This document shows positions 17,301 to 21,931 of a stretch of DNA of 48,487 nucleotides, in pieces. Position 1 is the stretch's first letter. Each line of letters begins with the position of its first letter. The position numbers and the translations under genes are program-made. The stretch comes from Nitrospirota bacterium (GTDB lineage: Bacteria > Nitrospirota > Thermodesulfovibrionia > Thermodesulfovibrionales > SM23-35). The notes beneath the pieces were generated by a model, which saw only the letters and a program-made list of their open reading frames with translations, made no database searches and had not been told where the DNA came from. The DNA lies in the NCBI GenBank assembly GCA_013388455.1, contig JACAFF010000029.1, positions 1-48,487 of the forward strand, in the 5' to 3' direction.

Positions 17301-20300
17301 GTGTTTCATCATCAATTCCGCAAGTGCGTAAAGCCTCTTGAAGGACATCCATAGCTTCGTGTTTTTTCCCCTGTTTCAAAAGAAGTTCGGCAAATGAATA
17401 GCGCAATTTTTTATGTGAAGGGTATATGTCTACGGCTTCACCCATTATTTTTTCAGCGTTATCTAATTTTTGGAGAGTAACTGCTGAATCAAAAAATTTA
17501 TCGATTGTCTCATTATGTGCTGGATTTAAAATAAATGCCTTTTCATATAGTGTGAAAGCTTCTTCTTCTTTGCCCTCATCCCATTTTAACTGACCGAGAT
17601 TTAAGTAAGGCTCGCTATAACTTCTGTCAGACTCAATAGCTTGATAGAAGAAATTTTCTGCATCACGGAAATTTTCTTTTTTAAGTGCTATTAATCCCTT
17701 TAAGTTTAGAGCTCTTGAAGCTGTTTTATTTAACTCAAGTGCATTGTTTGCAATTTTTTCAGCATCATCTAATTGATTCATTAAAACTTTACAATATCCA
17801 ATTAGAGCAAGCCTGTCAGCATTATCTTTTAGCGATTCGGGCATGTTTTCAAGTATATTAATGGCCTCGGTTAATCTATTCTGTTCTATTAAAATTTCTA
17901 CAAATGTGAAGTAATAATTATTTTCATCTGGTTGCAATTCCTTAACAGCAGAAAGCACTTGTATAGCTTCAGAATATTTACCTTTTTGTCTTAACTCATT
18001 TGAAGCTGAAATCGAATTTAGAACCACCATTTTTTTACCGAGTAGAGTCGAAGGATGAAGATTATTCCATTTATCAAAAAAGAGTTTGGATATTTTAGGG
18101 AGCGAAGAGCCTATTTTACCGCCCCGTCCTGCCAGAGTTCTATCTCGATGAGAATAGACAAAAACGTCTCCAGCAATAATATGCCTGTATCCTTCAACCG
18201 CTGACCTCAGACAATAATCATTATCTGCAAAGTCAGGGATTTCGAGTCTTTCATCCATAAAACCGATTTTCTTCGGCAAATCTCTTCTGAATAACATGCA
18301 GAATCCGTTTAGGTTTACTGTCTCGATCCGTCGATGCCGATTCCGTTTCCTGAAAGCCCCGGCAAAAGAGTGAAGGTTGTCATTGCGAGCACGCGAAGGG
18401 TGCGTGGCAATCTTGTCTTTATATGCTTCTTTTCCACTCTCCACTAACCACTTACCACTCACCACTGTATTTACCCTCTGCGGCCTATCTACATTTACCG
18501 TCATCGGAGCGACAATGCCAACATCCGGTGAACTATTCAAATGTTCCAGCATACTTGATAACCATCCTTCGGTAACAATCACATCATCGTTTAGAATAAC
18601 GACATACTCACCCTTTGCTTCAGCAATGCCTTTATTGAATGCTTCGGGGTAAGTGAGTTTGCTATGAGAGATTGCTTCGTCGCTACGCTCCTCGCAATGA
18701 CGAGGAGGGGAGGTGTCATTGCAAGCACCCGAAGGGTGCGTGACAATCGCGGCCTTCACGTTTCCTACAATACGAGTGCTTGCATCTTTTTTTACAATTT
18801 CCTCTAACCCTTGTAGATGTCCATGAGAAACTTCAACAGGCACTAAGATAATTTCATGCGGTTCAGGGGTATGCTTCTTGATGCTTTCAAGACATTTGCT
18901 GAGATAAGTTGCATCTTTAGAAATAAAAATAATGATCGAATTTAAACTTTTTTTATATTGAACTGGATAAGCAATTTTATCTTCATCTAAAGAAATTCTC
19001 TGCTTTTCTTCTTTTTTAAAGCTTTGTATATTAGATTTTCGCAAAAAATCTCTGTCAAAGGAAGAAACCTGCACCGGTTCTTTTAATAAAATTTCATCTC
19101 GCATTTTATTCAGAATATCTTTTATCGGTTTATATGGTCTATAGTCGCCAGTTTTTTTAGTCAGTTCTTCAACCTTTTTTAAACCGCACTCAATGTCATC
19201 TAATGTAGCGAGGTATTTTTGAATATATTTCTGTCGAATCTGCATATCTTCTTGAACGCGTGTCGACTGATCTCTATGTTCTGCACTTTGTGGTGAAAAG
19301 AGGTATAACCCAAGAAATTCGGGAATATGCAACATTTCTGTTCCTTCAGCGATTCGAAGCCAGAATTCCCAGTCACCTGAGGATGTAAAAGATTCATCAA
19401 AGTATCCATATTTTTCGTGTAAAGATTTGCGCCACATGGGTTGTGGACCTACGAAACAACCGAGTGTGAGAAATTCTCTGCTGTAATCAAGCCAACGGTA
19501 GGCACCTATAGGAGTGTGATTTACGAATGTTTCATTCTCTTTTGCAGTAATTATGACATCTGCATATACAAGACCAATATCAGGTGACCCATCAAGAATA
19601 GATGCCATATGTTCAAGAGCATCTTTTCGATGTCTATCGTCGGCGTTAGCATTTGTAATATATTTTCCTCTGGCAGCCTTAATTCCACGATTCCATGCTT
19701 TATAAATTGTTTCACGCTCTTCAGTGCGGATATATACAATATTCTTGTAATTTTTTTGAAATTCCTCTACGATTGATTTTTCATTTTGCTGTGATCCGCT
19801 ATCTACGACAATTATTTCAAGTTCTCCTTTTTGATAAAGCGTTTGGTTCACAAGATCTTCAAGGCAGCCACTTATGAACCTCTCTGAGTTATAAGTGGAA
19901 ACTATTGCTGAAACCTTGATCCTTTTATCCTGCTGAATATCTTCAAAAGCATTAGACTCTGAGACTGTAGAGACTATGTCCAGATTTTTCAAAGCCTGCA
20001 CTATTTCTTCATCATCTGGATTTTTTTCGAGATAGGATGAATAGAGGTTCTTTACAGAATCAATCTGTTCCAGAGAAGTCAATACCTCTCCGCATTTTAA
20101 AACTATATTCCTGTCAGAAGGGTTAATTTCTAATGCTTGAGTAAGATAGTCAATGGCTCTGTCAACATCTCCCTTTTCCCACAAATCTGATCCGAGCTTT
20201 AGTGAAAGTTCAGCCTTAAGAGCAAGGAGTTCCATAGAATCATGATCCTGATTTAAAGCATCTGTAATGGCACGTTCAGCCTCATCAAGATTTCCTGAGT

Positions 20301-20337
20301 CGATTAATTGTTTGATATTTTGGACAGCGTTCTCCAT
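11344..20337 (-). CDS. Giant mosaic TPR / six-GT2-domain glycosyltransferase (2997 aa)
   Basis: One uninterrupted frame encodes alternating blocks. They are TPR (1-115), GT2-1 (about 140-370; NANADDRHR), GT2-2 (about 463-728; ILNDDVIV), TPR (745-1020), GT2-3 (about 1090-1315; LILDADEVI), TPR, GT2-4 (about 1549-1757; LILDADEVI), TPR, GT2-5 (about 1979-2265; LINDDVIV), TPR (2300-2560), GT2-6 (about 2594-2779; LVLDADEVI) and TPR to the end. Domains 3, 4 and 6 share ISLCMIVKNEE and VVDTGSTDRTK; domains 2 and 5 share a second type. GT2 enzymes transfer sugars from nucleotide sugars, and the Asp-rich motifs bind the metal and donor. No membrane segment is seen, so it is likely cytoplasmic. About 0.5 kb of the gene consists of interspersed repeats read in frame. 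No ribosome-binding site precedes the ATG. I infer sequential assembly of a glycan, or glycosylation of proteins. Confidence 0.88.
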   Translation of the reverse strand: MENAVQNIKQLIDSGNLDEAERAITDALNQDHDSMELLALKAELSLKLGSDLWEKGDVDRAIDYLTQALEINPSDRNIVLKCGEVLTSLEQIDSVKNLYSSYLEKNPDDEEIVQALKNLDIVSTVSESNAFEDIQQDKRIKVSAIVSTYNSERFISGCLEDLVNQTLYQKGELEIIVVDSGSQQNEKSIVEEFQKNYKNIVYIRTEERETIYKAWNRGIKAARGKYITNANADDRHRKDALEHMASILDGSPDIGLVYADVIITAKENETFVNHTPIGAYRWLDYSREFLTLGCFVGPQPMWRKSLHEKYGYFDESFTSSGDWEFWLRIAEGTEMLHIPEFLGLYLFSPQSAEHRDQSTRVQEDMQIRQKYIQKYLATLDDIECGLKKVEELTKKTGDYRPYKPIKDILNKMRDEILLKEPVQVSSFDRDFLRKSNIQSFKKEEKQRISLDEDKIAYPVQYKKSLNSIIIFISKDATYLSKCLESIKKHTPEPHEIILVPVEVSHGHLQGLEEIVKKDASTRIVGNVKAAIVTHPSGACNDTSPPRHCEERSDEAISHSKLTYPEAFNKGIAEAKGEYVVILNDDVIVTEGWLSSMLEHLNSSPDVGIVAPMTVNVDRPQRVNTVVSGKWLVESGKEAYKDKIATHPSRARNDNLHSFAGAFRKRNRHRRIETVNLNGFCMLFRRDLPKKIGFMDERLEIPDFADNDYCLRSAVEGYRHIIAGDVFVYSHRDRTLAGRGGKIGSSLPKISKLFFDKWNNLHPSTLLGKKMVVLNSISASNELRQKGKYSEAIQVLSAVKELQPDENNYYFTFVEILIEQNRLTEAINILENMPESLKDNADRLALIGYCKVLMNQLDDAEKIANNALELNKTASRALNLKGLIALKKENFRDAENFFYQAIESDRSYSEPYLNLGQLKWDEGKEEEAFTLYEKAFILNPAHNETIDKFFDSAVTLQKLDNAEKIMGEAVDIYPSHKKLRYSFAELLLKQGKKHEAMDVLQEALRTCGIDDETLSFALKVRHEIGPKEIVIGWDANNNKQRDRHASLAMTSNEGDMIKAKGKLKAKVGKKKKIKKPRKTQQTQETQQTQSTISLCMIVKNEESNLVNCLSKVGSLADEIIVVDTGSTDRTKYIAGAFGAKVFDFKWTDDFSAARNFSLSKATGDWILILDADEVISPKDHERLKELVKGKEEKDEIAMPFGLAMTNKEDARDDEFKSVGDDETKPAYHGTSESTKLVAYSFTTRNYKNNVSMEWTANDGQYLEEEAGTGWVPSKKVRLFPNDSRIRFESPVHELVEYSLLQAGYEIIKCDIPIHHYGKLNIEKQSSKKLDYYELGKKKLTANQWKDFAPLYEIAVQTSEIGHHKEALEYWKQLAKLKPDFTKAYIGIGISYFELGMYENAITAIKTALAIEPDCQDALILLSKFEFCSGNCDTAIKLLERLLKKEPSYPPALGLISAAYFCTDRKKEGFIYAKKLDETNFDASRFFTSFASTLIKSGQLIYANKLVEAAMEGNYVTEEIQTLLEECRRKLSADERMRSPRFALDDTAKATISLCMIVKNEEENIGHSLLSVRGLVNEIIIVDTGSTDRTKEIAKEFGAKVFDFRWNDNFSEARNFSLSKATGDWILILDADEVISPKDHERLKELVKGKEEKARLLRSARDDETKPAYHGTSESTKLVAYSFTTRNYIMELNNIDWKPNDGNYSEEAGTGWFPGEKVRLFPNKPGIKFDFAIHERIEPSLIKNGIKIESSDIPVHHYGTLNRERENAKAQIYYEMAKKKVFEDKNSDFRALHELAVHASSLGKFEEALEYLEKVLDLNPDFGRAYLSKGNNHFNLCKFNEALSSYIKALELDSELKEAVIQAASCELYLGESALAVSRLEKFIKENPEHLKALALLALGYFSLRNKINAQQIIEKLKILNFDYKNFISHYANTLTSFGQIDSAISLLESAIEIGSVDKKSEQLLSTLYMIKRLNESKSKVSVVVLASDNSDNSNKCIESIKRRTLEPHEIVIVPKETSLSPQGRGLEWEPLGKEEEHTPAPLSRGETHPCTPLKRGIPSPLTGEGKGEGESKPQSNLNYAKAANNGINKSSGDYIVLINDDVIVTDGWLTGLLECAMSNPDIALVGPMMTNVEGPQGVNTVVSGKWLVESGKEAIREESKSGHCEERSKEAISSFSQKDEEKITPYGLIGLDEFALSFRQKNRYRYVEQKKLIGECFLIKRELLEKNGLFDEQFQTPEYTLDDYCLRASLNNYRSLIAGDIVVHKIVQADKINVVKIREDTIAYNKILSADRKHFIDKWSANDVDEETRKKLITLNSLRYADELAQQGQKNNAIQTIYEGLKYSPFDERLHFALVMYMTENGKYIEAYDILEKMSANHKKDARWFELASICKNGINIYDKAEKYADEAINLDNKYAKAWNLKGLIYYNKGLFDEAEKFFTKAIDLDRSYGEAYANLGAIKWYKNYKEEAINLFERAFILSPTVENVAINYHAVAVSLSQQERAEKIFEEAIDLYPSNRRLKYVLVDLLLQQEKYEEAMEIYEDAMVAFGIDDDTLSIALGIRNKIGPKDLVREELKGGHCEERSGEVISGYSPTISLCMIVKNEEKYIGKCLHSIKPLVDEMIVVDTGSTDRTKNIAKAFGAKVFDFAWTGDFSEARNYSISKASGDWILVLDADEVIAPFDQDVLRKLLSLPAYKSAGFTITSRNYVLPVSTIGWRPNDGSYIKQEAGSGWFPSDKVRIFPNNPHIRFEFPVHEFVEMTMQKAGIKNIIIDIPVHHYGKLEKDKIFTKGEDYYILGKLKLSERGEKDFIALYELAVQASELERFDEALGYWKKLSEVKPDFPKAYFGLANSYYRQSKFQEAIDSLETALKLEKNPEERREFIPLYAACSICIGKAEKCISLLKDTLSKYPELPMVVLMLALVYCCINKKDDAKKYLSLLKKRMTYDNYLYEFAEFLIKAGNLNYAISIIETALDTGTQDERFPILLDRCEKLLTEEN
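12575..12608. repeat. Family-A palindromic repeat inside the giant gene (before GT2-6)
   Basis: GAGATTACTTCGCCGCTTCGCTCCTCGCAATGAC is read by the minus-strand gene as HCEERSGEVIS (near residue 2580). It sits directly before GT2-6 (TISLCMIVKNEE). Confidence 0.85.
13823..13856. repeat. Family-A palindromic repeat inside the giant gene (GT2-5)
   Basis: GAGATTGCTTCTTTGCTTCGCTCCTCGCAATGAC is translated as HCEERSKEAIS, near residue 2166. It lies in GT2-5 just after the family-B segment. Confidence 0.85.
13881..13930. repeat. Family-B repeat inside the giant gene, copy 1 (GT2-5)
   Basis: A C/A/T-rich stretch (CCACTCTCCACTAACCACTT followed by ACCACTCACCACTG) is read as VVSGKWLVESGKEA. The same DNA and peptide occur at 18425-18475 at the equivalent position of GT2-2. 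Confidence 0.8.
14131..14286. repeat. Family-C G/C-rich repeat cluster inside the giant gene (GT2-5)
   Basis: This about 156-bp block contains two adjacent 30-31-bp copies of a CCCCTCTTGAGAGGGG palindrome followed by TGCAGGGGTGTG (14172-14231). It also has CCCTCACCCTTGCCCTCTCC and a closing CCCTTGAGGGGAGAG. It is read in frame as a Pro/Gly/Glu-rich insert (HTPAPLSRGE, then IPSPLTGEGKGEGE) directly before the NDDV motif of GT2-5. Its G/C content and codon use are unlike the surrounding gene. Confidence 0.85.
15293..15486. repeat. Long near-identical block shared by GT2-3 and GT2-4 (copy in GT2-4)
   Basis: Positions 15293-15362 are identical over 70 bp to 16616-16685, and 15384-15486 match 16761-16863 with two substitutions. 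The rest of the two modules is clearly diverged, so these segments were recently duplicated or converted. Confidence 0.85.
15355..15382. repeat. Family-A palindromic repeat inside the giant gene (GT2-4)
   Basis: GTCATCGCGAGCGGAACGTAG...CAATCTC, in the orientation opposite to 13823, is read as ARLLRSARDDE (near residue 1655) after the DADEVISPKD motif. Confidence 0.82.
15706..15733. repeat. Family-A palindromic repeat inside the giant gene (before GT2-4)
   Basis: GTCATCGAGAGCGAAGCGTGG...CGATCTC is read as MRSPRFALDD (near residue 1539), immediately before the TISLCMIVKNEE start of GT2-4. Confidence 0.82.
16616..16863. repeat. Long near-identical block shared by GT2-3 and GT2-4 (copy in GT2-3)
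   Basis: This is the partner of 15293-15486. The two near-identical stretches are separated here by about 75 bp of repeat material (16686-16760), against about 21 bp in the other copy. Confidence 0.85.
16678..16758. repeat. Cluster of family-A repeat fragments inside the giant gene (GT2-3)
   Basis: Three GTCATYGC/GTCATCAC starts (16678, about 16702 and 16727) are followed by one complete arm (16727-16758). Translated, they give DEIAMPFGLAMTNKEDARDD, a stretch with no counterpart in GT2-6. Confidence 0.75.
17192..17219. repeat. Family-A palindromic repeat inside the giant gene (before GT2-3)
   Basis: GTCATCGCAAGCGAAGCGTGG...CGATCTC is read as RDRHASLAMT (near residue 1043). It lies upstream of a Lys-rich linker that leads into GT2-3. 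Confidence 0.82.
18379..18413. repeat. Family-A palindromic repeat inside the giant gene (GT2-2)
   Basis: GTCATTGCGAGCACGCGAAGGG...GGCAATCTT is read as KIATHPSRARNDN (near residue 646). It directly follows the family-B segment, as in GT2-5 but in the other orientation. Confidence 0.82.
18425..18475. repeat. Family-B repeat inside the giant gene, copy 2 (GT2-2)
   Basis: The same CCACTCTCCACTAACCACTT-type stretch as 13881-13930 is again read as VVSGKWLVESGKEA (near residue 632), after VNVDRPQRVNT. Confidence 0.8.
18668..18748. repeat. Paired family-A repeats inside the giant gene (GT2-2)
   Basis: Two inverted arms (18668-18701 and 18715-18748) are translated as HCEERSDEAIS and IVTHPSGACND (about residues 530-557). 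They lie directly before the segment leading to the NDDV motif of GT2-2, the same place where family C is inserted in GT2-5. Confidence 0.88.
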
Positions 20338-20492
20338 TTTTTATAATTAATGTATAAGCAATGAATATTCTTATTAAGACAAAAAAGATTTTTTATTATT
20401 TTTACAAATTAATGAAGAAAAGGCAATATCTTGGTTTATTCGAAATCTTAGCCATACTGAATTGTAAGTATTCTTTTGGCGGGGAAACAAGT

Positions 20493-21191
20493 TTAGTTCT
20501 TTTTTATTTTGTCAAAATTCAATATATCCATATACTCCCATTCCCTGTATGCCATTACATATGTGCTTAATTTGCTTGCATATTCGATAACATTCTCAGG
20601 GAATGTAAGGCTTGCAAGGATTAAGATAAGTTTCTTGCCTTTATATTCCGGGAAGAATGCAAAGAAATCTTTTGACTTTTCTATAAATTTATCGACATGC
20701 TCTATTTTCGGGCTTGATTTAACCTCTATCATAAATACTTTGTCTTTACATGTCAGGAGCACGTCTATTTCATAATATTTTCCATCTATTTTTTTAAGTA
20801 TGTTGTCTGATTTAAATACGGGTTCACAATTGAAATAATTTTCTATTACAGGTCTTGAAGCAGGTGATATTATGTCCTCTACAAGTGTTCCAAGTTTATT
20901 TGATATTTCACCCCATTTCTTGTTCATGTCTTTACGGTCTTGCCTCATCTCTTCTTTGAAGGCTTTCATCTCTTCTTTAAAATCTTTCATTTCGTTTTTA
21001 AAATCTTTCATTTCGTTTTTAAAATCTTTCATTTCGTTTTTGAAATCTTTCATTTCGTCTTTGAAATCTCTAAGTTCTGCTTCTGTCCTCATCTGTGAGT
21101 TATAGAGTTTATTGAACTCTATACCAACACTTTTTATAAATTCCTGCAAAGTTATCTCGAGCTTATCGATTCTCTCTTCGGTTGTCTTCAT
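20493..21191 (-). CDS. Coiled-coil protein with a PD-(D/E)XK-like C-terminal domain (DUF3782-like)
   Basis: The 232-residue protein has a long N-terminal coiled coil (about 1-105). It includes five 7-residue units of the type MKDFKNE encoded by 21-bp tandem repeats. A C-terminal domain follows (about 110-225) with EIDVLLTCKDKVFMIEVKSS, the D...ExK core of restriction-endonuclease-like folds. This layout matches DUF3782-type proteins common in cyanobacteria, archaea and Nitrospirota, whose function is unknown to me. It may be a nuclease or a nuclease-derived binding protein. It starts with ATG and has no signal peptide. It faces the AbiEii-like gene divergently. Confidence 0.72.
   Translation of the reverse strand: MKTTEERIDKLEITLQEFIKSVGIEFNKLYNSQMRTEAELRDFKDEMKDFKNEMKDFKNEMKDFKNEMKDFKEEMKAFKEEMRQDRKDMNKKWGEISNKLGTLVEDIISPASRPVIENYFNCEPVFKSDNILKKIDGKYYEIDVLLTCKDKVFMIEVKSSPKIEHVDKFIEKSKDFFAFFPEYKGKKLILILASLTFPENVIEYASKLSTYVMAYREWEYMDILNFDKIKKN
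20963..21067. repeat. 21-bp tandem repeat, five units, coding for coiled-coil heptads
   Basis: The unit is CTTTCATTTCGTTTTTAAAAT on the plus strand (units at 20963, 20984, 21005, 21026 and 21047). The second and third are identical; the others differ at a few bases. Copy-number change by slippage would add or remove whole heptads without a frameshift. Confidence 0.9.
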
Positions 21192-21304
21192 TGTCTTTTC
21201 CGTATACTATTTTTGATTGAATTATAACAAAAACATTGTTTTAACTCAAACCTCTGATGGATTTATTTGGGGTAGTTAATGAATTTAGATTATATTGAAC
21301 AACA

Positions 21305-21856
21305 ATGGTTTATGATATAATAAAAGCAATGGAAACCCTTCATAAAAAAACACTTTTTTGGGATGTTGACACAGAAAAACTCTCCTCAGAAAATGACTGG
21401 TTTTTTATTATTGAAAGAATTCTGGAGTACGGTGACATTGATGATTTTCTGTGGATGAGAAACTTTTTTAGAAAGGATTTGATTGAATTTCAAATTAAAA
21501 AAAATAATTTATCCATTGGAGGTGAAATACGTCATCAAGGAGCTCTACATTGTATTCTTGAGGGTGTAAAAACCTCGTTTATTTGTTATGATGGCATATT
21601 GCTTTTTCCTTTGCTTTATTTTGGCATCCAAAAATTAGGGATTAAGAATGTTATCAATTATGCTTATAAAAAATTTGGTAAAAAGGTAAATTATTTCCAT
21701 CTTCTTAAAGGTGTTGTCTATTTTGAGGATGCTGATAGGAATCCTGACCCCTTATTACTGGATAAAACTGTAACCTGGGATAAAGTAAAAGAATTCTTCA
21801 GAACACATCTCTATGAATTCGAAAATGCACTTGGATACGTGATTAAACCCGAATAA
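21305..21856 (+). CDS. Collapsed antitoxin (DUF6922-like) - AbiEii-toxin fusion, probably non-functional as a toxin
   Basis: The 183-residue product starts like small DUF6922-type proteins found upstream of AbiEii toxins (KTLFWDVDTEKL, FIIERILEYGDIDD; residues 14-60). From about residue 70 it continues as pieces of an AbiEii-type nucleotidyltransferase: GALHCILEGVKTSFICYD, then YAYKKFGKKVNYFHLLKGVVYFEDAD. The catalytic N-terminal part of AbiEii (GG...S and DLD motifs) is missing. So is the segment normally between the 'YPLL' strand and the 'DLYFLL' helix, yet the frame is intact. Two in-frame deletions would explain this. Another reading is a genuine small protein derived from the module. A healthy relative of the module is at 46087-47014. 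Confidence 0.55.
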   Translation: MVYDIIKAMETLHKKTLFWDVDTEKLSSENDWFFIIERILEYGDIDDFLWMRNFFRKDLIEFQIKKNNLSIGGEIRHQGALHCILEGVKTSFICYDGILLFPLLYFGIQKLGIKNVINYAYKKFGKKVNYFHLLKGVVYFEDADRNPDPLLLDKTVTWDKVKEFFRTHLYEFENALGYVIKPE

Positions 21857-21931
21857 GGCAATTAAAAAAATAGAATCTGCATAATTAAGCATATCAAGGA
21901 GGTTCGTCAAATTAGTAATATTGAACATGTT

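Noticed and set aside
12575-18748. The giant frame as several genes fused by assembly error
   Set aside because: The frame is continuous over almost 9 kb in AT-rich DNA and the module order is coherent. Short-read collapse of the near-identical GT2-3/GT2-4 blocks remains a small risk.
20361-20570. A short plus-strand frame before the coiled-coil gene
   Set aside because: It has no ribosome site and a Phe/Tyr/Ile-rich composition typical of AT-rich noise. It overlaps the 3' end of a better-supported gene.
20963-21067. Regular repeats that could be taken for a CRISPR array
   Set aside because: The units are contiguous 21-mers with no spacers and lie in a reading frame that encodes a coiled coil.
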